A DNA stretch of 64,000 bases from Lentisphaera araneosa HTCC2155 (GTDB lineage: Bacteria; Verrucomicrobiota; Lentisphaeria; Lentisphaerales; Lentisphaeraceae): positions 146,657-210,656 of the forward strand of contig NZ_ABCK01000008.1 of assembly GCF_000170755.1 (NCBI RefSeq), read 5' to 3'. The translations under genes were made by a program, and so were the position numbers. Under the pieces are notes generated by a model. It ran no database searches, was not told the DNA's origin, and worked only from the letters and a program-made list of their open reading frames with translations. Below are positions 8,639-17,487 of this stretch, one piece after another (the first letter of the stretch is position 1; each line of letters begins with the position of its first letter).

Positions 8639-9502
8639 TTAGAAGGGTTGAAAGCCTTGGTTGCGGCCACGGCGCATTTTTTGCTTCTGTGGTTTAGCTT
8701 GAGGAGGAGTTTCTAAATGGAGTGAGTACCAACGCTCAGAATAAGCTTTATTAGAAAATTTTGATGCTTGGTTATTGCGAAGGACATCGAGGTTGCTTTT
8801 GATCACTTCGTCAGCGCATTTGTCGAGGCCTTTTGTGAGGAGCTCGAGTGCCATTTTACTTTGGTCGGCTTTAGATAGCATCCAGCCGTAAGTATTGTAC
8901 AGGAAGGCACCTGTAGTACCTTTGGCACGAGAAGTGCCTTTTTTGAATAACTTTGCAATTTGAGAGCCTTCAATTTCTTTAGGGCTCGACTTCTTGTTGA
9001 AAGGTGTGCGCATCCACTCACGAGCCATTCTCATAGCCACAAGTTGTGGATCGAAAAGCAGCAGGTCATTTTCGAGTTTATCAGCTTTATCAAATTGTTT
9101 GAGGCTGAAGTAGAGCTGGTACTTGAAAGTGCTGACTTGTTTTCTAGCAAGGATACTCCAAGAGAAAAGTTCTTCGGCGGGGTCGAGCATTTTAATAGCT
9201 TCTTCAATGCCTTCTTTTTGCATTGCTTCAAGTGTCTTTTGAGCCGCCGCTTGATTGAGTCCGGGCTTGTTTTGCATGCCGTTCATTTTCTTGCGAACTT
9301 TGTCTTGCGTTGACTGAATGTGGTCTTGCGTTGCATTGACAATTAAAGTGAGCTTTGAATTGATTTTGCGGTTGACGATAAAGTAAGCTGCAAGAGCCGT
9401 GATTACACTAGCAAGACTAATGCCCCAAGATGCATCGGGTAAAAGGCTGTAGGCAACGCCACCGATTGCGCCTGCAATTAGAGCAATGACAAATGATTTC
9501 AT
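8639..9502 (-). CDS. Membrane-anchored TPR-like protein, unknown
   Basis: A 287-residue protein with two close hydrophobic segments at the N-terminus (about 4-22 and 27-44), a polar helical stretch (45-90), then a region that looks like TPR-type helical pairs: FKYQLYFSLKQFDKADKLEND (126-146) and NTYGWMLSKADQSKMALELLTKG. The C-terminus is basic and Gln/Pro-rich. I do not recognise a named family. Topology suggests an inner-membrane anchor with a soluble scaffold domain. It heads the operon with the phosphatase and rlmN, 2 bases apart from the former, which suggests coupled translation. The shared 187-base gap to the plus-strand cobA gene should hold its promoter. Confidence 0.7.
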   Translation of the reverse strand: MKSFVIALIAGAIGGVAYSLLPDASWGISLASVITALAAYFIVNRKINSKLTLIVNATQDHIQSTQDKVRKKMNGMQNKPGLNQAAAQKTLEAMQKEGIEEAIKMLDPAEELFSWSILARKQVSTFKYQLYFSLKQFDKADKLENDLLLFDPQLVAMRMAREWMRTPFNKKSSPKEIEGSQIAKLFKKGTSRAKGTTGAFLYNTYGWMLSKADQSKMALELLTKGLDKCADEVIKSNLDVLRNNQASKFSNKAYSERWYSLHLETPPQAKPQKQKMRRGRNQGFQPF

Positions 9503-9689
9503 GTGAGTCCTTAAAATTTGATAAAAAGTAAAAATGTTTTTGGAAAGTAACTCATAAATTAAATGCGTAAAGACGAACTTAAAACTCTTGTGGGCATCTT
9601 CTGTCTGTCACCTTTAGAGTCAAGGCTTAACTTTGAATAATTCGCTTCAGTGCTTATACTCAATGGATTATTAATATGAAGAGATTTTT

Positions 9690-11072
9690 ATGAACTACGC
9701 AGGCAACTTTTTTTGCATGAATTTGGCTAAGGACTTGGTAGCGAAATTTGCTGAGCTTATGCCAAAAGCAGAGTTTGTCCTACAAGAAAATACTGAACCT
9801 AAAGATTATCATACTACCCTAAGTGATTTGAACGCGGGACGCATTGATTTTTTTGTTTGGCCTAAAGAAGATTTTCCTGGTTCGGTAGAGGCGACTTATG
9901 ACTATTTCATTCACGAAGAAGCCACAGTGGTTTTCATGAAGGGAAATCAAGGCTTTGTCAATTTACGAAAAGCTTTCTCTTTTCCCGTTAGTTTCGTTGG
10001 TGCGGGTCCTGGTGAGCCGGAATGGATTACTGTGGAAGGCTTGAATTACCTAAAAAATTGTGATGTCTGTTTCTACGATGCCTTAGTAAATCCTCAAATT
10101 CTCAATCACATTGGTCCTGAAACTGAAAGAAAGTATGTTGGTAAGCGCGGTGATTCAACCTCCTTTGATCAAGGTAAAATTAATGAATTAATTTTCAATG
10201 CCGTTCGCGATGGTCACAAAGTTTTGCGCTTGAAGGGCGGAGATGCAGGTATCTTGGGTCGAATTCAAGATGAAGTTGACTTCCTCCAAGAATACGAATT
10301 GTCTTGGTCAATTAGCCCAGGAATTACGGCAGCACAGGCTTTGGCTCCTTGTACAGGAACTTATTTAACTTCACGAGGTGTGAGCGATCGAGTGATTTTG
10401 ACCACCGCGCGTCAGGCGGGTGGAGGCCTCAATCAGCTTATGCATTTTGATCGCGCGACTTTAGTGATTTACATGGGGATTTTATCCATTAAAAAAATCT
10501 GTTCACAATTACTCGAAGCAGGCTATCCCGAAGATTTGCCCGCCATGCTCGCGATGAACTTGGGCCGTAGTGATTGTCAAGAGTTACGCGGTCAGCTCAA
10601 CACAATTGCGGAGCTCGCAGAAGAAAATAATTTACGCCCTCCAGGTCTTGTGGTGTTTGGTGATACAGCAGGAATAAAAAGCTTCCCGACTTATTCCCCT
10701 CTCTTGGGGCGTCGCGTTATTGTTTGTGGTGGTAGCGAGAGTGCATGGCAGCAAGAAGAAAAATTCTTGCGCTATGCTGGAGCCAAGCCCGTTTATATTC
10801 CCAATCTAGATCTTTATCAAGATAGTGATTTGCGTTTCCCAGAATACGATGATGTGATCTTTTTAGATGCACGTGCGGTTTATGCTTTTCAGGGTATGTA
10901 TAAAGAGCTTCATGATGAAGTGACTTACCTCTGCTTAAATGAGGAGGTCTCGGTGAGTTTTGAATGTCTTTATGGTCAGCAGGCACAAGTGACAGAAAAC
11001 TCGAGTCTTGTGGGTGAGAGCTTGCGTCAGTATTTATCTCGGAAGTACTTGGATGCTCTTTCTCCTCAATGA
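9690..11072 (+). CDS. cobA: Uroporphyrinogen-III methyltransferase with HemC-like remnant and HemD-like tail
   Basis: A 460-residue fusion. Residues 99-330 are a uroporphyrinogen-III C-methyltransferase (SUMT): VSFVGAGPGEPEWIT (100-114), DALVNPQIL, YVGKRG (149-154), LKGGDAG (181-187), SPGITAA, GLVVFG. SUMT makes precorrin-2/sirohydrochlorin for sirohaem and B12. The segment 1-90 looks like a decayed first half of HemC (DLNAGRIDFFVWPKEDFPG matches the HemC EGEIDLAVHSLKD region). Residues 338-452 look like a shortened uroporphyrinogen-III synthase (GRRVIVCGGSES, AGAKPVYIPNLDL). Several SUMT motifs deviate: GDAGILGR instead of GDPFIFGR, and TTARQ instead of the usual TGH. The end overlaps aat by 20 bases. 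Confidence 0.75.
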   Translation: MNYAGNFFCMNLAKDLVAKFAELMPKAEFVLQENTEPKDYHTTLSDLNAGRIDFFVWPKEDFPGSVEATYDYFIHEEATVVFMKGNQGFVNLRKAFSFPVSFVGAGPGEPEWITVEGLNYLKNCDVCFYDALVNPQILNHIGPETERKYVGKRGDSTSFDQGKINELIFNAVRDGHKVLRLKGGDAGILGRIQDEVDFLQEYELSWSISPGITAAQALAPCTGTYLTSRGVSDRVILTTARQAGGGLNQLMHFDRATLVIYMGILSIKKICSQLLEAGYPEDLPAMLAMNLGRSDCQELRGQLNTIAELAEENNLRPPGLVVFGDTAGIKSFPTYSPLLGRRVIVCGGSESAWQQEEKFLRYAGAKPVYIPNLDLYQDSDLRFPEYDDVIFLDARAVYAFQGMYKELHDEVTYLCLNEEVSVSFECLYGQQAQVTENSSLVGESLRQYLSRKYLDALSPQ

Positions 11073-11736
11073 AGAACTCAGTTTTCCTCCCGTAGATTAC
11101 GCGGATGAAAATGGGCTGTTGGCTGTGGGCGGAGATTTAGACCCCCAACGGCTCATTCTTGCTTATCAGTCTGGAATATTCCCTTGGCACGACGAGCCAC
11201 CCATGTGGTACAGCCCCGATCCTCGCATGGTTTTGGATTTGGAGAATTACAGACCTTCAAAATCTTTATTACGCCGTATTAAAAAGGGTGAGTTTGAAGT
11301 GAAGTACGACTCTGCTTTCGGTGGAGTGATTCGATGCTGTGCAGCTTTGCGTGATGATACCTGGATTTCGGAAGATTTTATTGAGTCCTATACCAAGCTC
11401 CATGAGATGGGGCTTGCTCATAGTATAGAAACTTATCAAGATGGGCAGTTAGTCGGTGGCCTCTACGGCTTATCAATTGGACAAGCTTTTTTTGGGGAAT
11501 CCATGTTTCACACTGTGACGGATGCCTCGAAAGTTGCCTTTCACTACCTTGTGCGACAATCGCAAAAATGGGCTTTCGATTTGCTGGATTGCCAAATCAA
11601 TAATGATCATTTATTGAGTCTTGGGGGAAAAGATATCCCACGTGATGATTATATGGATCTGCTCAAAGAGGCTTTGAGTAAGCCTAAAAAAAATGAATCC
11701 TGGAAAAAGTACTCTCCCCAGGATATCTATCTTTGA
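11053..11736 (+). CDS. aat: Leucyl/phenylalanyl-tRNA-protein transferase
   Basis: Aat adds Leu or Phe from tRNA to proteins with N-terminal Arg or Lys, marking them for ClpAP (N-degron pathway). Family motifs are clear: ENGLLAVGGDL (about 17-27), AYQSGIFPW (33-41), WYSPDPRMVL, GGLYGLSIGQAFFGESMF (about 136-153) and the C-terminal DCQINNDHLLSLGG. I chose ATG 11053 because a GGAAG site lies 8 bases before it and the protein then begins with the family MLFLLNEEL; earlier non-ATG starts would extend it into cobA. Length 227 is normal. The 20-base overlap with cobA suggests one transcript although the functions look unrelated. Confidence 0.95.
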   Translation: MLFLLNEELSFPPVDYADENGLLAVGGDLDPQRLILAYQSGIFPWHDEPPMWYSPDPRMVLDLENYRPSKSLLRRIKKGEFEVKYDSAFGGVIRCCAALRDDTWISEDFIESYTKLHEMGLAHSIETYQDGQLVGGLYGLSIGQAFFGESMFHTVTDASKVAFHYLVRQSQKWAFDLLDCQINNDHLLSLGGKDIPRDDYMDLLKEALSKPKKNESWKKYSPQDIYL

Positions 11737-11856
11737 GCTCTAATAAAAAAGGACTAAAAATCAAAGGTTCCTGATCTTTAGCCCATACCTAAACAAACGC
11801 GATCAATGGAGTTCGCATATGAGATTCTATAATAAAGGCTCTTAGTGTTATGACAA

Positions 11857-11887
11857 GTTAAACTTGATAAATTTAATCAAGTTTAAC
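11857..11887. terminator. Perfect 12-base inverted repeat between convergent aat and lpd
   Basis: GTTAAACTTGAT and ATCAAGTTTAAC flank a 7-base loop. It lies between convergent genes. It has no T-run on either side, so it is not a textbook terminator, but position suggests a bidirectional transcript end; it could also be a protein-binding site. Confidence 0.45.
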
Positions 11888-11898
11888 AAACACTTAAC

Positions 11899-13302
11899 TT
11901 AAATATGTATCGGACGATTTTCCGTCGCCATTAAAGCAGCTTCTTTAAAAGATTCTGTATAAGTCGGGTGAGCGTGACAAACTCGACCAATATCCTCAGC
12001 AGAAGCCCGGTATTCCATCGCAAGAACCGCTTCGGCAATTAGATCGGCACAACGTGGGCCAATCATATGAACGCCTAAAATTCTATCGGTTTCCGCATCG
12101 GCGAGGACTTTGACAAAGCCTTCTGATTCTTCTGAGGCACGAGCGCGGCCAGAAGCACGGAAAGGGAATTTACCCGTTTTATATTTGATCCCAGCTTCTT
12201 TAAGCTGTTCCTCAGTTTTGCCTACGCTTGCCACTTCAGGCCAAGTGTAAACAACACCAGGAATGAGATCGTGATCCATGTGCGGCATTTCGCCATTCAT
12301 GAATTCAACTGCGCAAACGCCTTCTTCTTCCGCTTTGTGAGCTAACATAGCGCCACCAATGACATCGCCAATAGCGAAGATGTGTGCTGCCGATGTTTGT
12401 CCGTGATTGTTGACGGGGATAAATCCGCGTTCACCAACTTCAACGCCAGCGGCTTCGAGATTGAGTCCATCAGTGAAAGGTCTACGGCCAACAGAAACGA
12501 GTGCGTGGTCTGTCTCAAAAGAGAGTTCATTCCCCTTCTTGTCTTCAGCCGTTACAGTGACTTTGTCGCCTTTCACGGTAGCGCCTGTCACTTTCGTAGA
12601 GAGGTGGAATTTAATTCCAAGCTTTTTAAGTGAACGTTGAAGAGTTTTGCCGAGCTCTTTATCCATAGGAGGGACAATGCGATCCATGAATTCAACCACA
12701 GTGACTTCAGTTCCTAGACGAGCGTAAACACTACCGAGTTCGAGGCCAATAACACCACCGCCAATAACAACCATTGATTCAGGAAGTTTTTCAAGTGTGA
12801 GCGCTTCAGTAGAAGTGATGATACGCTTTTTGTCGCAGGGCATGAAAGGCAGGTCAACGGGCTTTGAGCCAGTGGCAATAATGAACTTGTCACCTTGGTA
12901 CTGAGATTCTGAACCGTCTTGTGCCGTCACTTTTACTGTATTAGCATCGACAAATGAACCTAGACCTTCGAGACGAGTGATTTGGTTTTTGCTAAAGAGA
13001 TAGTTGATGCCTTCAGTTGTATTAGATACAACGTCAGTCTTTCTTTTGATCATTTGAGTGAAGTCAACTTTTAAGTCGCCAGTTTGAATGCCGTGTATAG
13101 CAAACTTTTCTTTGGCTTGGTGAAAGTGCTCAGATGAATCGAGAAGAGCTTTTGAAGGGATGCAACCCACGTTAAGGCAAGTGCCGCCGAGTGTCGAGTA
13201 TTTCTCTACGCAAGCGACTTTCATGCCCATTTGAGCGCCACGAATCGCAGCTACGTAGCCACCAGGGCCACCACCAATAACGATTAAATCAAATTTTTCC
13301 AT
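11899..13302 (-). CDS. lpd: Dihydrolipoyl dehydrogenase (E3)
   Basis: FAD flavoprotein that reoxidises the lipoyl group of E2 and reduces NAD+. The FAD site is GGGPGGYVAA (10-19), the redox disulfide is in GGTCLNVGCIPSK (Cys42, Cys47), the NAD site is VVIGGGVIGLELGS (about 177-190), and the C-terminal His-Glu pair is in HAHPTYTESFKEA. Length 467 is normal. Last gene of sucA-sucB-lpd, 11 bases after sucB, so it serves 2-oxoglutarate dehydrogenase and maybe other lipoyl complexes. Cytosolic. Confidence 0.97.
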   Translation of the reverse strand: MEKFDLIVIGGGPGGYVAAIRGAQMGMKVACVEKYSTLGGTCLNVGCIPSKALLDSSEHFHQAKEKFAIHGIQTGDLKVDFTQMIKRKTDVVSNTTEGINYLFSKNQITRLEGLGSFVDANTVKVTAQDGSESQYQGDKFIIATGSKPVDLPFMPCDKKRIITSTEALTLEKLPESMVVIGGGVIGLELGSVYARLGTEVTVVEFMDRIVPPMDKELGKTLQRSLKKLGIKFHLSTKVTGATVKGDKVTVTAEDKKGNELSFETDHALVSVGRRPFTDGLNLEAAGVEVGERGFIPVNNHGQTSAAHIFAIGDVIGGAMLAHKAEEEGVCAVEFMNGEMPHMDHDLIPGVVYTWPEVASVGKTEEQLKEAGIKYKTGKFPFRASGRARASEESEGFVKVLADAETDRILGVHMIGPRCADLIAEAVLAMEYRASAEDIGRVCHAHPTYTESFKEAALMATENRPIHI

Positions 13303-13313
13303 GAGTTCAGATC

Positions 13314-14561
13314 CTAGAGTTCTAAGAGCATGCGAGTCGGATCTTCGAGAAGAGTCTTGATCTTCACGAGAAAACGTACAGCATCAGAGCCATCAATGAT
13401 ACGGTGATCATAACTGACAGCGAGGTACATGATAGGACGAACTTCAACTTGGCCATTAACTGCCACAGGACGTTCTACAATATTGTGCATACCGAGGATA
13501 GCGCTTTGGGGACGGTTTAAAATTGGCGTTGAAAGCATAGATCCAAAAGTGCCACCGTTGGTGATAGTGAAAGTACCGCCAGTCATTTCTTCTGGGGTGA
13601 GGTCCATGTCGCGACCCTTGAGTGCGAGCTCACGAATCTTTCTTTCTATACCGCTGAAGTTGAGTTGATCACAATCACGAATCACTGGAACCACAAGACC
13701 TTTCGGAGTTGATACGGCAATACCCATGTCAACGAAGTCGTGATAGATGATGGAGTTGCCGTCAACTTGTGCATTCATGATCGGGAATTCTTTAAGAGCA
13801 ATCGCAGTTGCTTTTGTGAAGAAAGACATGAAACCAAGTCCGATTTCGTGCTTGTCTTTAAACTCATCTTTGTGCTGCTTACGCAAATTCATGACAGCAG
13901 ACATATCAATTTCGTTGAAAGTTGAAAGGATAGCGGCTTCTTGTTGAGCATCAACAAGGCGCTGAGCAATCGTACGTCTAAGACGAGACATTTTTTCTGT
14001 GCGTGTTCCGCGAGCTTCCGGAGCAGTAGCTGGAGTGGGTGCCACAGCAGGTACTGGTGCAGGACTAGCATTCTTGTTAGCAACATCTTGAACATTCGGA
14101 ATTGAACTTGGGATATTGAGAACTTTTTCACGAGCAGCTAAATGCTGAATAACGTCTTCTTTAGTGATGCGGCCATCTTTACCAGTAGCCACAACATCTT
14201 GGGCACTAATATTGTTTTCGGCAATAAGTTTACGGGCAGCAGGAGAAGCCATGTCAACGCTTGGAGCGGCTTCGACTTCTTCCTCTGTTTCTTCCACTTC
14301 TGCTGTGCTTTCAGCAGCAGAGCCTACACCTTCTTCTAATACAGCGATAACTTCACCAACTTGAACAGTTTCATCTTCTTCAACTTTAATGTGAAGTGTA
14401 CCAGCTGCAGGAGCTGTAATTGTTAAAGATGCTTTGTCAGTTTCGAGCTCTACCATTGGTTCATCAAGCTCGAGGAATTCACCATCTTCTTTGAACCAGC
14501 GAGCGATATCGGCTTCTGTTACTGATTCGCCAGCGGCCGGAACGATAATTTCAATACTCAT
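13314..14561 (-). CDS. sucB: Dihydrolipoamide succinyltransferase (E2 of 2-oxoglutarate dehydrogenase)
   Basis: A 415-residue E2. One lipoyl domain at 1-78 has Lys43 in ELETDKASL. An acidic and then Ala/Pro-rich linker follows, an E3/E1-binding domain at about 99-135 ([13 protein letters not shown]), a second Ala/Pro linker, and the acyltransferase domain from about 185. The catalytic His and Asp are in [13 protein letters not shown] near the C-terminus. It transfers succinyl groups to CoA in the TCA cycle. Directly behind sucA (15 bases) and before lpd. Confidence 0.96.
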   Translation of the reverse strand: MSIEIIVPAAGESVTEADIARWFKEDGEFLELDEPMVELETDKASLTITAPAAGTLHIKVEEDETVQVGEVIAVLEEGVGSAAESTAEVEETEEEVEAAPSVDMASPAARKLIAENNISAQDVVATGKDGRITKEDVIQHLAAREKVLNIPSSIPNVQDVANKNASPAPVPAVAPTPATAPEARGTRTEKMSRLRRTIAQRLVDAQQEAAILSTFNEIDMSAVMNLRKQHKDEFKDKHEIGLGFMSFFTKATAIALKEFPIMNAQVDGNSIIYHDFVDMGIAVSTPKGLVVPVIRDCDQLNFSGIERKIRELALKGRDMDLTPEEMTGGTFTITNGGTFGSMLSTPILNRPQSAILGMHNIVERPVAVNGQVEVRPIMYLAVSYDHRIIDGSDAVRFLVKIKTLLEDPTRMLLEL

Positions 14562-14576
14562 TTCAAAAATCCTTGC

Positions 14577-17318
14577 TTATTTTTTGCTGCTGAGGCCTTC
14601 GAAAGCCCCTTTAATAATTTTTTCCTGGAAGGCAATTTCGCGCTTCATGAGACCATTTGCAGGACTCGCACTCTTTTTGCGGGAGATGAACTTCATGTCG
14701 TGGCGTAGGTGATCCAAACGCGCTCTCATGTAATACCAGCCACCCATATTTTGCGGTTCTTCTTGAACCCAATACCAATCTTTACAGTGGCCGTACTTTT
14801 TGTGAAGTGCGGTGTCTTGGTCTTTTGGCGTAGGATAAAACTGTTCAATACGGACGATGGCGACGTTTTCGAGGCCTTGTTTTTCTTTCTCGTCGAGAAG
14901 TTCGTAGTAGATCTTACCAGAACAGAGGATGAGGCGTTCGATTTTTTTCGCGTCTTTTACTGAATCGTCATCAATCGTTTCTTTGAATTCACCTTTTGTT
15001 AAATCGCTTACTGGCGAAACAACTTTTGGGTGACGAAGAAGACTCTTTGGAGTCATGACGATAAGAGGGATTCTATAAGTTGCTTTAAGCTGACGTCTAA
15101 GTAAGTGGAAAAGGTTAGCAGGAGTTGTTGGGTTTGCAACAATCATATTGTTTTCAGCTGCAAGGGATAAAAAGCGTTCGAGGCGGGCACTTGAGTGCTC
15201 GGGGCCTTGGCCTTCGTAACCGTGAGGTAAGAAGCAAGTTAAGCCATTCATACGCTGCCATTTTGATTCTGCAGAGGAAATGAATTGGTCGTAAATGACT
15301 TGAGCGCCATTGGCAAAATCACCAAATTGAGCTTCCCATACTGTGAGCGAGCTTGGTAGTGTGTGAGCATAGCCGTATTCAAAACCTAAAACACCGTACT
15401 CAGAAAGGTGTGAGTTATAGGCTTTGTACTTGGCTTGGTCTTTATCAATGGAGTTGAGTGGAACGTATTCCATCTCATCTTTTTCGTCAATTAAGTAAGA
15501 GTGACGATGTGAGAATGTGCCACGACGTGAGTCTTGACCAGAAATTCTAACTGGGTGACCTTCGAGAAGGAGTGAGCCAAAAGCTAAGTGCTCGGCAATA
15601 CCCCAGTCGACTATGTTGCTGTCGAAGTAGACGTGACGACGTTGGTCGATGATTTTACGTAATTTTCTGAGGATGTTGAAATCTTCAGGGATATCTGTTA
15701 TACCCTTAGCGATTTTGTTGAGAGTCGTCTTTTTAACACCTGTTTTTGGTGATTTCTCAAAATCAGCTTGCGTTGCTTTGCGAATACCGCTCCACTGCTT
15801 CTTAAGGAAGTTAACTTGGATCGTTTTATCTTGAAGTTCACGAGTCGTATCGAGAGCTTCCTGTAACTGAGAGTTAAATGTTTTGACGATGCCAGAAGCT
15901 TCTTTTTCGATAATTTCACCACCGTTTACAAGACGTTTAATGTACATGTCGAGCACGGTTGGGTGCTTTGTGATGGCATTATAAAGGAGAGGTTGAGTGA
16001 AACGAGGTTCATCACCTTCGTTATGACCATGACGACGATAACCAAGGATATCGATGTAAACGTCGCAAGCGAATTTTTGACGAAGCTCAATAGCTGTCGT
16101 ACAGGCATGAACAACGGCTTCAGGATCATCTGCGTTGACGTGGAAAACTGGGGAGTTAAGCACTTTTGCGATGTCTGTACAATAGAGGCTTGAACGGCTC
16201 TCGCGGTAGTTTGCAGTAAAGCCTACTTGGTTATTAAGAACGACGTGGACCGTGCCGCCTGTACCATAGCCGTCGAGATTAGCCATGTTACAGATTTCGT
16301 AAATAATGCCTTGGCCAGAAATCGCTGCGTCACCATGAACAAGAATAGGAACAATTTTATTAGGGTCATTTTCATAGAGTTCTTCAATTTTGGCGCGTAC
16401 GCGACCAAGGACAACGGGATTAACAGCTTCGAGGTGAGAAGGGTTGGCTGCTAGTGAAAGGTGCAAGGGGTTACCATCTTCCGTCACAACATCAGCTGAG
16501 TGACCCATGTGATATTTTACATCGCCATCACCACCGACGTCGTCGGGAAGGGCGTGGCCTTCAAACTCTTGGAAGAGAGCTTTGTATTCTTTTTCAAAAA
16601 GATTAGCGAGAACGTTGAGGCGGCCACGGTGTGCCATGCCCATAACGAATTCTTGAACGCCTAGGCGTGAACCTTGATTAAAGAGTTCAGTCATTGCGGG
16701 GATAAAAGCTTCTAGACCTTCGAGAGAGAAACGCTTTTGGCCAACGTATTTAACACCGAGGAATTTCTCGAAACCTACACCTTGTGTAAGTTTTTTGAGA
16801 ATATTCATTTTTTGTGTTTTATTGAAGTTGGGCTTATTGGCATTTGATTCCATTTTTTCATGGAGCCATTGGCGCATTTCAGAACTTTGGCTATAGCGAT
16901 ATTCAACACCAATAGAAGAGCAGTAGGTGTCTTCAAGGTGAGAGATAATATCTTTAAGTTTTGCTCGGCCGAGACGGATTTCGTGGCCTACATCAAATTC
17001 TTCTTCTAAATCAGCTTCATCTAGACCAAAATAGTCTAGAGTTAAGTCAGCTTGGTGAAGACGCCTAGGACGGATCGGATTCGTTTTTGAAATGAGGTGA
17101 CCTCGAGAACGGTAAGCATTGATCAACTTCATGATCTTGACTTCCTTTTCTACATAAGAGGTGGCTTCGAGAGTTTCTTGCTTGTCTATACCTAGTTCAT
17201 AACCTTGAAAAAATTGCTGCCAAGAAGCGTCCACCGAATTTGGGTCGGTTTTGAACTTTTGGAGCATCATTTCAATGTACGCCGGATTGGCGTTGTCCGT
17301 GACGTTTGAGCTGCTCAT
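14577..17318 (-). CDS. sucA: 2-oxoglutarate dehydrogenase E1
   Basis: A 913-residue thiamine-diphosphate enzyme, close to the usual length. The N-terminal E2-interaction segment (NPAYIEMMLQKFKTDPNSVD) is present, as are the ThDP/Mg site GDAAISGQG, the MAHRGRLNVL segment and the C-terminal transketolase-like half (DSRRGTFSHRH, QVIYDQFISSAE). It decarboxylates 2-oxoglutarate and passes succinyl to SucB. The first gene of the operon; it reads away from dbpA across a 169-base AT-rich gap that should carry both promoters. Confidence 0.97.
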   Translation of the reverse strand: MSSSNVTDNANPAYIEMMLQKFKTDPNSVDASWQQFFQGYELGIDKQETLEATSYVEKEVKIMKLINAYRSRGHLISKTNPIRPRRLHQADLTLDYFGLDEADLEEEFDVGHEIRLGRAKLKDIISHLEDTYCSSIGVEYRYSQSSEMRQWLHEKMESNANKPNFNKTQKMNILKKLTQGVGFEKFLGVKYVGQKRFSLEGLEAFIPAMTELFNQGSRLGVQEFVMGMAHRGRLNVLANLFEKEYKALFQEFEGHALPDDVGGDGDVKYHMGHSADVVTEDGNPLHLSLAANPSHLEAVNPVVLGRVRAKIEELYENDPNKIVPILVHGDAAISGQGIIYEICNMANLDGYGTGGTVHVVLNNQVGFTANYRESRSSLYCTDIAKVLNSPVFHVNADDPEAVVHACTTAIELRQKFACDVYIDILGYRRHGHNEGDEPRFTQPLLYNAITKHPTVLDMYIKRLVNGGEIIEKEASGIVKTFNSQLQEALDTTRELQDKTIQVNFLKKQWSGIRKATQADFEKSPKTGVKKTTLNKIAKGITDIPEDFNILRKLRKIIDQRRHVYFDSNIVDWGIAEHLAFGSLLLEGHPVRISGQDSRRGTFSHRHSYLIDEKDEMEYVPLNSIDKDQAKYKAYNSHLSEYGVLGFEYGYAHTLPSSLTVWEAQFGDFANGAQVIYDQFISSAESKWQRMNGLTCFLPHGYEGQGPEHSSARLERFLSLAAENNMIVANPTTPANLFHLLRRQLKATYRIPLIVMTPKSLLRHPKVVSPVSDLTKGEFKETIDDDSVKDAKKIERLILCSGKIYYELLDEKEKQGLENVAIVRIEQFYPTPKDQDTALHKKYGHCKDWYWVQEEPQNMGGWYYMRARLDHLRHDMKFISRKKSASPANGLMKREIAFQEKIIKGAFEGLSSKK

Positions 17319-17370
17319 GTGATTTAGTCTTTTTTGTTGTATTTATGTGGTATTAATTTATAAACTTGCT

Positions 17371-17376
17371 TATAAT
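17371..17376 (+). promoter_or_regulatory. Candidate -10 box for dbpA in the sucA/dbpA divergent gap
   Basis: An exact TATAAT lies 112 bases upstream of the dbpA start. No good -35 is seen at the right distance. On the other strand the same site reads ATTATA/TATAAG, so the element may serve sucA as well. Weak evidence. Confidence 0.25.
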
Positions 17377-17487
17377 GGAACAGGTATTTAAGAAATCAAA
17401 GAGATGTCATAAATTCTCAATAAAAAATGTAAATGTTTTTAAGCTTATAACAATAATGTAAAGACTTTTCTTCATGAAGGCTAAAAA

